This document shows positions 51,348-60,368 of a DNA stretch of 64,000 bases, piece by piece. How positions within the stretch are numbered: position 1 is the first letter of the stretch; each line of letters begins with the position of its first letter. Source of the stretch: an uncultured Gemmataceae bacterium. Its GTDB lineage: Bacteria > Planctomycetota > Planctomycetia > Gemmatales > Gemmataceae. The notes under the pieces are model-generated. The model had not been told where the DNA came from and made no database searches. It saw only the letters and a list, made by a program, of their open reading frames with translations. A program made the position numbers and the translations under genes. The stretch spans positions 1 through 64,000 of the forward strand of contig CALDUY010000013.1 in NCBI GenBank assembly GCA_937923405.1. Direction: 5' to 3'.

Positions 51348-53168
51348 ATGGCTAGGAAGCGACCACCGCGACGACAGATCGGCTGGCTGGTGCCCCTGGC
51401 GGTGTTGACCGCGCTGGCGCTGGCCGTAGTGCTGGCACGCTGGGGACAGACGCCTTCCAGGTCCGACTGGCCCGATGTGCGCTTCGTGGATATTACAGAA
51501 TCTTCTGGGATCCGTTTTGAGCATTATTCTGGAGCTACCGACCGGAAGTTACTTCCGGAGACGATGGGGTCGGGCGTGGCCGTGATCGATTTCGATAGCG
51601 ATGGTCGGCCCGATCTATTGTTCGTCAACTCTTGTCCTTGGCCGGGACTGTCCGGACCGTCGCCGCCTCCCACACTGCGGCTGTATCGCAACCTCGGCGA
51701 GGGCAAGTTCGACGACGTGACGGCATCGTTGGGGCTGAACGTGACCTGCTTCGGCATGGGGGCGACGGTCGGCGACTACGACAACGACGGCTGGCTCGAC
51801 CTATTTGTTACTGCCGTGGGAGGAAATCGGCTCTTTCGCAACGAGCAGGGGCAGCGGTTTCGCGAAGTGACGACGACGGCCCGCGTCGGTGGTCCGGGCG
51901 GCTGGCCTGATCGCTTACCCAGCGAGTTTTTCTCCTGGCGACGTCCGCTATGCTGGTCGTCCTCGGCGGCTTGGCTCGACTATGATGGTGACGGGTGGCT
52001 GGATCTCTTCGTCTGCAATTATGTGACCTGGTCGCCAGCCTACGATGCTCAGCAGGGGTTTCACCTGGCCACGGGAGAGCGTGCTTACGGTCCGCCACGG
52101 GCTTTCACGGGCACGCAGTGTTTTCTCTATCGCAACCGTGGCGACGGCACCTTCGAAGATGTCTCGCGCTCGACGGGATTGGAAGTGAGTGAAAACGGGG
52201 CTCCTGTGGGCAAGTCGCTGGGCGTGATCGTCTGCGATGTGGACGACGACGGCTGGCCCGATATTGTGGTAGCCAATGACACGACGCGGAACTTTTTCTT
52301 CCACAACGTGCCCGATCGCAGGGGGGGGCGGCGCTTCCAGGAGATCGGCGAAGCCATCGGAGTGGCCTATGCCGACCGCATCGCTCGCGGAGCAATGGGG
52401 ATCGACTGGGGCCCGGGAGCGGCGGCAGGCAGAAACGCTCTGCTCATCGGAAACTTCGCCGACGAGCCGAACACTTTTCTCGTGCAGCAGAAACCGCGAC
52501 AGCTGACGATGGCGGATCAGGCCACGTTCGAGGGAATCGCCGGGCCGTCGCGTCCGTACCTCAAGTTCGGCCTGTTCTTCTTCGACTACGATTTAGATGG
52601 CTGGCTCGACTTTTTGACTTGCAACGGCCATCTAGAGCCGGACATCGCCCGCGCTCATGCCGAGCAGCGCTACGCCCAGCCGGTCCAACTCTTCCGTCAA
52701 CATCACCAGCAACCGCCGCGCTTTGCCGTCGTACCGGAGTCGGCGATTGGCTCGGACTTGTTGCAACCGATCGTCGGTCGCGGCTGTGCTTACCTCGACG
52801 TAGATGGCGACGGTGCCCTCGATGTGGTGCTGACGGCCAACGGTGGACCGGCCAAACTGTTCCGCAACCAGAATCGCACAGGCAACCACTGGGTTCGCTT
52901 GCATCTCGAAGGAGACGGAAAACGGAGTAACCGTAGCGCGATTGGGGCAAAAATCGTGCTGGAGGCCAACGGGATCGAACAACGGCAGGAGGTAGCGAGC
53001 GCGCGGGGCTATCTGAGCCAGAGCGAGTTGGTCGTCACCTTTGGACTGGGCAAGGCCACGAAGATCGACCGTGTGACGATTCACTGGCCCGGGCGTGCCG
53101 CTGGACCGCCGACGGTGCTGACCGATCTTGAGGTAAATCGCATTCATCATCTCGTTCAGGGGAAGTGA
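51348..53168 (+). CDS. CRTAC1/ASPIC-UnbV family FG-GAP protein
   Basis: A 606-residue exported protein. An N-terminal membrane helix (IGWLVPLAVLTALALAVVLA) is followed by six FG-GAP/VCBS repeats with calcium-loop motifs: DFDSDGRPDLLF, DYDNDGWLDLF, DYDGDGWLDLF, DVDDDGWPDIVV, DYDLDGWLDFL and DVDGDGALDVV. An ASPIC/UnbV domain closes it (NHWVRLHLEGDGKRSNRSAI, and FGLGKATKIDRVTIHWPG). It forms a propeller at the cell surface or in the periplasm. It is coupled to the HDAC and NagA-like genes. A family B repeat follows 50 bases after its stop. Confidence 0.9.
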   Translation: MARKRPPRRQIGWLVPLAVLTALALAVVLARWGQTPSRSDWPDVRFVDITESSGIRFEHYSGATDRKLLPETMGSGVAVIDFDSDGRPDLLFVNSCPWPGLSGPSPPPTLRLYRNLGEGKFDDVTASLGLNVTCFGMGATVGDYDNDGWLDLFVTAVGGNRLFRNEQGQRFREVTTTARVGGPGGWPDRLPSEFFSWRRPLCWSSSAAWLDYDGDGWLDLFVCNYVTWSPAYDAQQGFHLATGERAYGPPRAFTGTQCFLYRNRGDGTFEDVSRSTGLEVSENGAPVGKSLGVIVCDVDDDGWPDIVVANDTTRNFFFHNVPDRRGGRRFQEIGEAIGVAYADRIARGAMGIDWGPGAAAGRNALLIGNFADEPNTFLVQQKPRQLTMADQATFEGIAGPSRPYLKFGLFFFDYDLDGWLDFLTCNGHLEPDIARAHAEQRYAQPVQLFRQHHQQPPRFAVVPESAIGSDLLQPIVGRGCAYLDVDGDGALDVVLTANGGPAKLFRNQNRTGNHWVRLHLEGDGKRSNRSAIGAKIVLEANGIEQRQEVASARGYLSQSELVVTFGLGKATKIDRVTIHWPGRAAGPPTVLTDLEVNRIHHLVQGK

Positions 53169-53217
53169 GGTCGGCTCTGGAGTTGGGACGGAGACTCAAC
53201 CGTTTTCCTAGTGCGCG

Positions 53218-53392
53218 TCGTAAGATGGTGAAGCTCTTTCGCAGGCTGAAGCCTGCGTCTACCGGTTCGACTTGGTAGCCGCAGGCAGATTAAGGGGTAG
53301 CCGCAGGCAGATTAACGGGTAGCCGCAGGCTTTAGCCTGCGAAAGAGCTTCATCTCCTGCTGCCGCTACACCATCTGGAGGAACGCTCTGAC
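53218..53392. repeat. Dispersed palindromic repeat, family B copy 3
   Basis: Left end GTAAGATGGTGAAGCTCTTT, right end CCGCTACACCAT. Inside are CGCAGGCT-GA-AGCCTGCG and CGCAGGCT-TT-AGCCTGCG, plus a doubled 23-base unit (GGTAGCCGCAGGCAGATTAA twice, 53274-53320). It abuts family A copy 2 with no gap. Confidence 0.75.
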
Positions 53393-53575
53393 TGGTTGAT
53401 TGCAGCTGAATGGGGAAGCGGCTCAGAAACGACTTTTCTGATCTGAGCGGAGGGCGTTAACCCTCCGTGTAACGCGACCACGGAGGACTGACGTCCTCCG
53501 CTCAGAAAGAGAACAAATCCTCCGCTCGGAAGCTCGAAGACACCAACCTTCCTGTGGTTCGGCTGCAAGCAACCA
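53393..53575. repeat. Dispersed palindromic repeat, family A copy 2 (MITE-like, 18-bp terminal inverted repeats)
   Basis: Left end TGGTTGATTGCAGCTGAA (53393-53410); right end, reversed, TGGTTGCTTGCAGCCGAA (53558-53575), 16 of 18 identical. A perfect 11-bp inner pair CTGAGCGGAGG (53443-53453) / CCTCCGCTCAG (53495-53505) encloses GGAGGGC-type hairpins like those of copy 1. 183 bases, no coding capacity. The base just outside its right end begins the TAG stop of the ABC ATPase gene on the minus strand. Confidence 0.8.
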
Positions 53576-54403
53576 CTAACGGCCACGGGCTAGGGCTAGG
53601 TTGCCCATTGCCTCGAAGATGCGATCGCGAGCGTGCAGATAGTCTGGGGCGTCCATGTCGCGCGGACGGGGCAAGTCGATCGGTACGATGGCGGCGATCT
53701 TCGCCGGTCGCGGCGTCAGCACCACGACCCGATCGGCCAACTGTACTGCTTCATCGATGTCATGTGTGACAAAGACGATCGTTTTTCTCTCGCTTTGCCA
53801 GATGCGAACCAAATCTGAGCGCATCTTCAAGCGCGTCAGATAGTCTAGTGCGCCGAACGGCTCATCCATCCAGATGATTTCGGGATTGGCGGCCAAGGCG
53901 CGGGCCAGTTCGACTCGTTGTCGCATGCCGCCCGACAATTCGCGCGGGTAGGCCTTCTCGAAGCCTTTCAGGCCGACCATCTCGACGTAGTGGGCGATGA
54001 GTTGCTCCCGTTCGGCACGCGAGTGTTTCGACAGCCCAAAGCCGATGTTGTCCACGACGTTCAGCCAAGGAAAGACGCCGTTTTCCTGAAAGACGAAGAT
54101 ACGCCGCGGATCGGGACCATGGACCGGCTGCCCGCCGACGACAATCTGCCCACCGCTTGCTTGTTGGAACCCGCCAAGGATATTCAGCACGGTGGATTTG
54201 CCGCACCCCGATGGACCGACGAGTACCACGAACTCGCCAACGTGAACGTCCAAATCGATGCCGGCGATGACTTCAACGGGTGGTTGGCCGCGCTGACCAG
54301 GAAAAGTCATGCGTAGGTCGCGAAGCGAGACTGCCAGGCCGTTGGGAACCGTGTGGCGCAAAGGCAGATCATTGCGTGGCGTAGGCCCAGCGGACTTCAT
54401 CAA
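53576..54403 (-). CDS. ABC importer ATP-binding protein (NrtD/SsuB/TauB family)
   Basis: A 275-residue nucleotide-binding protein. Walker A is GPSGCGKST, the Q loop is VFQENGVFPW, the signature is ELSGGMRQRVELARAL, Walker B is IIWMDEPFGALD, and the switch His is in FVTHDIDEA. The pattern matches importers of nitrate, sulfonates or taurine. The first ATG at 54403 overlaps the permease stop by 35 bases; a second follows at once. The last residues (LALARGR then TAG) abut a family A repeat, whose outer bases supply the stop context, so the original C-terminus may have been changed by the insertion. Confidence 0.93.
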   Translation of the reverse strand: MMKSAGPTPRNDLPLRHTVPNGLAVSLRDLRMTFPGQRGQPPVEVIAGIDLDVHVGEFVVLVGPSGCGKSTVLNILGGFQQASGGQIVVGGQPVHGPDPRRIFVFQENGVFPWLNVVDNIGFGLSKHSRAEREQLIAHYVEMVGLKGFEKAYPRELSGGMRQRVELARALAANPEIIWMDEPFGALDYLTRLKMRSDLVRIWQSERKTIVFVTHDIDEAVQLADRVVVLTPRPAKIAAIVPIDLPRPRDMDAPDYLHARDRIFEAMGNLALARGR

Positions 54404-55175
54404 ATTTCTCCAATTGGCGAATTAACAGATCGAGAATGAGGCCAATCACACCGATCAGCACCATGCCGGCGACGACGAGATCGTAGCGTCCCGCGCTGCG
54501 CGAGTCGTTGATGAGATAACCCAGGCCGCCCGCCTTGGGATTGACGACGACCATCTCGGCGGCGACCACGACCAGCCAGGCGATGCCCAGAGCAATGCGC
54601 AGCCCGGTGAGAATCTGAGGCAAGGTGGCTGGCAGAATCACCGCGGTGAACAGGCGGAATCGTCCCAGCCCGAAGTTGCTCGCCGCCCGCAGATAAACCG
54701 GCTGAATGTTGCGCACCGCCGCCATCGACGACAGAGTAATCGGAAAGAAACTCGACAGGAAAATCAAGAACATCGGTGCTGCTTCCGACAAGCCGAACCA
54801 CAGGATCGACAGTGGAATCCAGGCAATCGGCGAGATCGGGCGGAGTAGTTGCAGAATCGGATTGAACGCCAAGTTGGCCGGACGCCACCAGCCCAGGAGC
54901 AGGCCGAATGGCACGCCGAGTAACGCCGCGATGGCGAAACTCCACAGCACGCGAAACAGCGACGAGATAATATACTTATGCAAGACCCCTTTTGTGGCTA
55001 ATTCGAGCATCCCCTCAACCACTTCCCAGGGGCGCGGGAAGATCAGGCTCTGCGTCCAGCTAACAGCGACGTGCCAGATTCCAATAAAGATCACGGCAAC
55101 TGTAAGTGGAAGCAAGAGAGCCAGCCAAGTGGGGGTCGAACGCGGTTGGGCTAGGCTCACTGCTTTAGCTCCCAT
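54369..55175 (-). CDS. ABC importer permease (NrtB/SsuC family)
   Basis: A 268-residue permease with about six helices and the BPD-type coupling motif (AASNFGLGRFRLFTAVILPA, then LRIALGIAWLVVVAAEMV). It is typical of SsuC/TauC/NrtB importers. It lies between the ATPase and substrate-binding genes, overlapping both (35 and 19 bases), which shows tight coupling. The substrate class is not visible in this subunit. Confidence 0.92.
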   Translation of the reverse strand: MGAKAVSLAQPRSTPTWLALLLPLTVAVIFIGIWHVAVSWTQSLIFPRPWEVVEGMLELATKGVLHKYIISSLFRVLWSFAIAALLGVPFGLLLGWWRPANLAFNPILQLLRPISPIAWIPLSILWFGLSEAAPMFLIFLSSFFPITLSSMAAVRNIQPVYLRAASNFGLGRFRLFTAVILPATLPQILTGLRIALGIAWLVVVAAEMVVVNPKAGGLGYLINDSRSAGRYDLVVAGMVLIGVIGLILDLLIRQLEKFDEVRWAYATQ

Positions 55176-56185
55176 TTCCAGGCGTCGATCTCACGTCCTT
55201 CCGGAATGAACGAAGTATCGGCGTAGTCATCAAACGTTACCGTACCGTTGAAGATACCTGCCGCAACGCCCAAGGCGGCGATCTCCTCGAAATCAGCACG
55301 CCGCACTTTCAGATTGGTGTACTTGACTCGATCGGGCGGCTTGCTCAGGACGTAGCGAATTAGTTCCGGCTTTTGATTGAAGTACTGCTTCTTGGCAGCG
55401 ATGTCGGCAGCCTGCATGCGATGACTCATAGTCGTATCCTTGTCTTCGTCGATCCACTTGCCGCTGCGTGCGATGCCATCGACCAAATCCTGCACTTCAA
55501 AGCGACGCTCGCGAATCACGTCCTCGCGCACGGCTAGGACGCAGGAGATGAAGTTCGGCCAGACATCTTTGCTGAGGAACAACACTCGTCCGTAACCGTC
55601 CATCTCGGTCTTGGCCATGAGCGGTTCACCGGCGATGATCGCATCGACCTGCTTAGTGGCGAGATTGACCGGCATCTCCGGGGGCGGCGTCTCGATCAAC
55701 AGATTCTTGTCGTAGCGCACTCCTTCTCGCTGGAACGTCCGATACAGAATGAGGTGCTGGTTGGAGTAGTAGCTGGGAATGGCGATTTTCTTCCCTTGCA
55801 GATCTTTGATAGTGCGAATAGGAGAATCCTTGTGAACCATCAAGGCCGTGCCGTCGCGATGGCCCAGATGGACGATCTTGATCGGCACGCCTTGCTCGCG
55901 CATCTTCATGGCCAAAGGCGCGATGATGAATGTGGCATGCAGATCCTTGCTAATGAACGCTTCTTTCATCTCAGGGAAGCCGTTGAAACGTCTGGGATCG
56001 TAGGTGCCCTCGCCGTGCATCTGTTCGTTGATAAAGTGCGTGACGGGACAGGTCAGATGGCAAGTGACCGGTAGAAAGCCGATCTGAAAATTTCGTCGCG
56101 GTTCTTGATTGTAGTGAAAATATACAGCACTAATTCCACCTAAAATCGTCAGGCTGCCCAACAGCGCGACCGACTTTAACGACAT
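55157..56185 (-). CDS. ABC substrate-binding protein, NMT1/SsuA-like, membrane-anchored
   Basis: A 342-residue protein with an N-terminal hydrophobic segment (SVALLGSLTILGGISAVYFH) without a clear lipobox, so it may stay membrane-anchored. The two-lobed fold of the NMT1/THI5-SsuA group is suggested by FQIGFLPVTCHLTCPVTHF at the start of the mature part, ATFIIAPLAMKMREQGVP, VHKDSPIRTIKDLQGKKIAIP and DAIIAGEPLMAK. Cys-containing PVTCHLTCPV at the ligand-side loop is distinctive. The ATG at 56185 has GAGG six bases upstream. Possible ligands include nitrate/bicarbonate, sulfonates or a pyrimidine precursor; I cannot choose. Confidence 0.88.
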   Translation of the reverse strand: MSLKSVALLGSLTILGGISAVYFHYNQEPRRNFQIGFLPVTCHLTCPVTHFINEQMHGEGTYDPRRFNGFPEMKEAFISKDLHATFIIAPLAMKMREQGVPIKIVHLGHRDGTALMVHKDSPIRTIKDLQGKKIAIPSYYSNQHLILYRTFQREGVRYDKNLLIETPPPEMPVNLATKQVDAIIAGEPLMAKTEMDGYGRVLFLSKDVWPNFISCVLAVREDVIRERRFEVQDLVDGIARSGKWIDEDKDTTMSHRMQAADIAAKKQYFNQKPELIRYVLSKPPDRVKYTNLKVRRADFEEIAALGVAAGIFNGTVTFDDYADTSFIPEGREIDAWKWELKQ

Positions 56186-56313
56186 GGTGAACCTCGTTCT
56201 CACATGAGCCATTAAACGGCTAGAGAGTCTCTGAAATAGTCAACAACCAATATTAACCGGTTGATCCTCGGTTGAGGAAACCAGTTTGCGACAATAGGAA
56301 AAAGTGCTATTTT

Positions 56314-56709
56314 TCAGATCGCTAATGTGCGCGGAGGTGGATCTGGTGGGAAGACGTGATGGATGGCTCGACAGGAAGGAGCGTGGCCACACCACCATTC
56401 CACCGAGCGACTATCGGAAGACTCAACTAGTAACAGGGCCGATTCTTGCGAGAGACGAGGCGGGGTGACCGGTGACGGCGCGGGAGGGGCTTCCGGGCCG
56501 CGCGTGCATTCCAACCCGACGCAGGGACGTGGTTCCACAGGGCAGGAGACGCCGAACTCGCACAGCGTCACAGTAGGCGTTTCGCCACGAATTTGCACAT
56601 GCTTGCCACAGGCCGCCTGGGCCGAACTCTCGGCACAAAACAGGAACACCAGGAGAAGCAATCCTCTCCCGCAGGAGGTTCGTGATAACGGAGCCAAGGC
56701 TCGAAACAC
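56314..56709 (-). CDS. Possible small secreted Cys/Pro-rich protein
   Basis: A frame of about 131 residues read from a GTG at 56709 (AAAGG lies 14 bases upstream). It has a signal-peptide-like start (GRGLLLLVFLFCAESSAQA) followed by a Cys- and Pro-rich mature part with PCVGLECTRGPEAPPAPS and, at the end, WWCGHAPSCRAIHHVFPPDP. Such short secreted Cys/Pro proteins are common in planctomycetes. The start is uncertain (an ATG at 56805 is in frame). Not recognised as a family. Confidence 0.45.
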   Translation of the reverse strand: MFRALAPLSRTSCGRGLLLLVFLFCAESSAQAACGKHVQIRGETPTVTLCEFGVSCPVEPRPCVGLECTRGPEAPPAPSPVTPPRLSQESALLLVESSDSRSVEWWCGHAPSCRAIHHVFPPDPPPRTLAI

Positions 56710-56843
56710 AAGCGGAACTCTGGAACCTTTCGTAATTTTGAAGCGTATTTCAGCGTAGACTGATCGCGCGGAAAAGGCAAGTCTGGACTTGACGCCTGTC
56801 CCCATGGCGCGAACGATGAAGGAAGACTCTCTCCAGGTGTAAC

Positions 56844-59800
56844 ATGCCTTCTTCAGCTCCGACTCGCCGTTTATGGATCTTCGCGGGACTGGCCTTGCTT
56901 GTGCTGGCTGGGGGGGCTGTTTACCTGCTGTGGCAACACCAGAGCAGGTTACCGCAGCCTGGATCCGAACTGTACGAACAGTATGCCGAAGCCTTCGAGG
57001 TCGGCACCGCCGCGTTGGACTCCGGACTGTGGCCACAGGCTACCGAGCATCTCAACCGTGCCATCGAGCTGATTCCTCAGGAGCCAGCAGCCTGGGCCAA
57101 TCGCGGCCTGTTGCATCTGTGGAGCAATCAGCTGGACAAGGCTCGGGCCGATCTGCAGAAAGCCGCCTCCTTGGCTCCGGGACAGCCGCGGATCCAAGAA
57201 TTGCTCGGCTACGTCCTGATGCGCGATAACGCCAAGGTCGAAGAGGCGGTCGAGCTGATTCGCAAAGCCTACCAAGCCGATCCGAATAACCTTCAATTGC
57301 TCTACACCCTCGTGACGATTGCCTCGACCAAGGGCGAGGCTGGCGACGCGGAACGCCAGCAGCTGCTCGAAGAGTTGCTGCAGCTGCGGCCCAACAGTCT
57401 GCCCCTCTTGATCGAGCGCCTCCAACTAGCGTTGCAGAAGAACGATCGTGAGGCGTTGCGGACCTACGTTGCTCGGCTGCGAAAGTTGGCTCCCAACTGG
57501 ACCGACGCGGCCCGCGAGGCGCTCGCCGAGGTCGAGAAGGAGATGCAGGGCGACTTCGACGAACGCGATCTGACCGTCAAAATCGGTATGCTGAATAACG
57601 TCCTGAAAACCGTTCCCGGCTATCTGCGCAGTGCCGAGGAGTTGCGACCCGCCAGCGGACAAGTCGGCGCGACGCTGCAACAGTTCATACGGCTGGCTCC
57701 CCTCAAAACCGATCCGTCTTCTCCGGATTTCGACCTGACGTTCGTCAAAGAGTCGCGCGAGTGGCAACCCGAGGTCGGCGCCTCGCGCTGGGAGGTGATG
57801 CAACCGGTGTGGCTGACGGGCAAGAGTGACGCAGCAGTGCTGCTGGCCAATTCCAGCGATGTGCGGCGTGGGGATGCCGTCGGTCCGCGGTTCGACTTCC
57901 CCGGCAACGGTCAACCGCCCAGCCTGGCCGGGATACTCGCTGTCGATTGGAACAACGATCACGCGACCGACCTGCTGCTCGTCGGCGCGGGGGGGCTTCG
58001 CCTGCATCAGCAACAGAAGGACGGCACGTTTGAGGACATCACCAACCAGGTGAAGCTGCCGCCCGAGATATTGACCGTCGCTGGTTGGGGAGCCTGGGCC
58101 GTGGATCTGGACCAAGACGGCGACCTGGACATTGTGCTGGCCACACGCGAAGCCGGTGTCTGGACACTCCGCAACAACGGCGACGGCACCTTTTTGGCCA
58201 TGCCGAGCTTTCCTGAGGTGCAACGAGCCAGGGCGTTCTGCTGGGGTGATCTAGACAACGACGGCGTTTCCGATGCAGTGTTCCTCGACACCGACGGGCG
58301 AATGCACGTCTACATGAACGAACGCCTTGGTCTATTTCGACGGCGAGCGGCTCCAGATCTGAACAGTCGCTTTGCCGCTCTCACCGTGCTGGATGGCAAC
58401 GACGACGGCACAATGGATTTGGCCGCGTTGGCCACCGACGGAATAGTATACCTCTTTTCGGATCTGGAAAAGGGGACAAGTTGGAGGACGACGCGGCTGG
58501 CTAGCTGGGAGAAGCCTCCTTCGCTAGTGCCCGGCGCGACGCGGCTTCAGGCCGTCGATCTGGACTGCAACGGCACGATCGATCTGGTGGCAAGGACTTC
58601 AGAGGGAGGGATCGCCTGGCTCGCCGACGCTTCCGGCACGTTCACCGCGCTGGGGGCTGAACTACCCCCTGGAGTGTCCGAAATTGTCGGCCTGCAAGCC
58701 AGCGAGCATCTCGAGGTGTTGGGCTGGGGCGAGGCCAAGGCTCCGACACTGTGGCGTACTCAGGGCACCAAGGGCTATCACTGGTACTACCTACGTCCAC
58801 GTGCCGATCCAGCTGGTACCGGCGACCAGCGCATGAACTCCTACGCTATTGGCAGTGAGATCGAACTGCGCGCGGGCACGCTGATCGTCAAGCAGCCGGT
58901 CACTTTGCCCGTGGTTCATTTCGGACTGGGCACGCGAACACGGGTGAGCGTGACCCGCTGTGTCTGGACCACCGGGGCCCAACAGTTTGAGTTCGACAAG
59001 CCTGGCGATGGCGTCATCGTCATCGAGCAGCGACTGACTGGCTCGTGTCCGTTTTTGTTCACCTACGACGGCGAGGGCATGGTCTTCGTGACGGACTTCT
59101 GCTGGAGTACACCGTTGGGTCTGTACATCAACGCGCAGAAGCGAGGCGGCGGCTTCATCGAAACGACCGAGTGGATCCGCATCCGTGGCGAGCAACTCCG
59201 CCCGCGCGACGGCATCTACGATGTACGCGTCAATGCCAATCTGTGGGAGACGCATTTCCTTGATCAGCTGTCTTTAATGTCTGTAGATCATCCGCCGGGC
59301 ACGGAAGTCTACTGCGACGAGCGCTTCTTCCTCACGCCGACCAAACCGCGCCTGTACCTGACGGAACCGGCCCGACCCGTCGAGCGGGTTTTTGATCACC
59401 TGGGGCAGGATGTAACTGACCTGGTGCGAGCTGTCGATGGCCGCTATCTGGACCGCGCGGGACGAGGACTGTATCAGGGCGTGACGCGCGATCACTGGGT
59501 GGAACTCGATCTGGGCCACGATTTGCCGAACGATGGGCCGGTCTATTTGATCGGGCACGGCTGGTTGCATCCCACGGATAGTTCCATCAACGCCGCCCTG
59601 GAGCAATCGTCGCATCCCCGACCGCAGCCATTGTCGCTAGAGGTGCCCGATGGCAGCGGTGGCTGGAAGGTGGCACTGCCCGCGCTGGGCTTCCCAGCGG
59701 GCAAGAACAAAACCGTAGTCCTGCGGTTGGACGGCATCGACGGTCCCGGAGTGCCGCGCCGGGTGCGATTGCGAACTAATCTGGAGATCTTCTGGGACGC

Positions 59801-60368
59801 GCTGCACCTTGCCCGCGGGTTGGATCCCAGTCTGTGCCGGCTACAGACGCTGCCTTGTCAGCGTGCGGAGTTGCGTTACCGTGGCATGCTGGCCATGACA
59901 CGCCAGGACCGGAGTTCGCCGGAGATTCCCCACTACGAGCAAATCGAGCATGGCCGACAACCCTGGCGCGACCTGATCGGTTACCACACCCGCTTCGGCG
60001 ATGTACGCGAATTGCTCACCCAGATCGACGATCGTTATGTCATCCTGAATGCAGGGGACGAGATCGCCCTGGAGTTCGAGGCTCCAGCTGAACCAGCTCC
60101 GGGTTGGCAGCGCGACTTCGTCTGGATCTCCGATGGCTGGACCAAGGACGGCAACCTGAACACCCGCTGGAGCAAGACCGTGCTGCCCCTGCCGTATCAT
60201 GGCATGACCGACTACGACACCCCGCCGGGCCGCTTGGAAGACGATCCGGTTTACCGGCGTTTTCCGCAAGACTGGCACCAATATCACACCCGCTATGTCA
60301 CGCCGCTCGAGTTTGAGCGCGGCTTACGACCACTTCGCCGCTGGGAACGAGGGAGGAACTCCCCATGA
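56844..60368 (+). CDS. Giant exported protein: TPR, FG-GAP propeller and ASPIC/UnbV-like region
   Basis: An 1174-residue protein. An N-terminal membrane helix (LWIFAGLALLVLAGGAVYLLW) is followed by about five TPR units (45-235; for example AWANRGLLHLWSNQLDKARA), FG-GAP repeats (about 350-600; DWNNDHATDLLLV, DLDQDGDLDIVLA, DLDNDGVSDAVFL, DGNDDGTMDLAAL), an ASPIC/UnbV-like part (about 640-720; NSYAIGSEIELRAG, VHFGLGTRTRVSVTRCVW), and a 450-residue C-terminal part I do not recognise, with two Cys-bearing stretches (SCPFLFTYDGEGMVFVTDFC). The downstream CRTAC1 gene overlaps in ATGA. It is the first gene of an UnbV/UnbU-type operon. Confidence 0.85.
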   Translation: MPSSAPTRRLWIFAGLALLVLAGGAVYLLWQHQSRLPQPGSELYEQYAEAFEVGTAALDSGLWPQATEHLNRAIELIPQEPAAWANRGLLHLWSNQLDKARADLQKAASLAPGQPRIQELLGYVLMRDNAKVEEAVELIRKAYQADPNNLQLLYTLVTIASTKGEAGDAERQQLLEELLQLRPNSLPLLIERLQLALQKNDREALRTYVARLRKLAPNWTDAAREALAEVEKEMQGDFDERDLTVKIGMLNNVLKTVPGYLRSAEELRPASGQVGATLQQFIRLAPLKTDPSSPDFDLTFVKESREWQPEVGASRWEVMQPVWLTGKSDAAVLLANSSDVRRGDAVGPRFDFPGNGQPPSLAGILAVDWNNDHATDLLLVGAGGLRLHQQQKDGTFEDITNQVKLPPEILTVAGWGAWAVDLDQDGDLDIVLATREAGVWTLRNNGDGTFLAMPSFPEVQRARAFCWGDLDNDGVSDAVFLDTDGRMHVYMNERLGLFRRRAAPDLNSRFAALTVLDGNDDGTMDLAALATDGIVYLFSDLEKGTSWRTTRLASWEKPPSLVPGATRLQAVDLDCNGTIDLVARTSEGGIAWLADASGTFTALGAELPPGVSEIVGLQASEHLEVLGWGEAKAPTLWRTQGTKGYHWYYLRPRADPAGTGDQRMNSYAIGSEIELRAGTLIVKQPVTLPVVHFGLGTRTRVSVTRCVWTTGAQQFEFDKPGDGVIVIEQRLTGSCPFLFTYDGEGMVFVTDFCWSTPLGLYINAQKRGGGFIETTEWIRIRGEQLRPRDGIYDVRVNANLWETHFLDQLSLMSVDHPPGTEVYCDERFFLTPTKPRLYLTEPARPVERVFDHLGQDVTDLVRAVDGRYLDRAGRGLYQGVTRDHWVELDLGHDLPNDGPVYLIGHGWLHPTDSSINAALEQSSHPRPQPLSLEVPDGSGGWKVALPALGFPAGKNKTVVLRLDGIDGPGVPRRVRLRTNLEIFWDALHLARGLDPSLCRLQTLPCQRAELRYRGMLAMTRQDRSSPEIPHYEQIEHGRQPWRDLIGYHTRFGDVRELLTQIDDRYVILNAGDEIALEFEAPAEPAPGWQRDFVWISDGWTKDGNLNTRWSKTVLPLPYHGMTDYDTPPGRLEDDPVYRRFPQDWHQYHTRYVTPLEFERGLRPLRRWERGRNSP

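Noticed and set aside
53218..53392. Spaced repeats read as a short CRISPR array
   Set aside because: The doubled unit is not separated by unique spacers, there are no cas genes, and the units match the palindromic family B.
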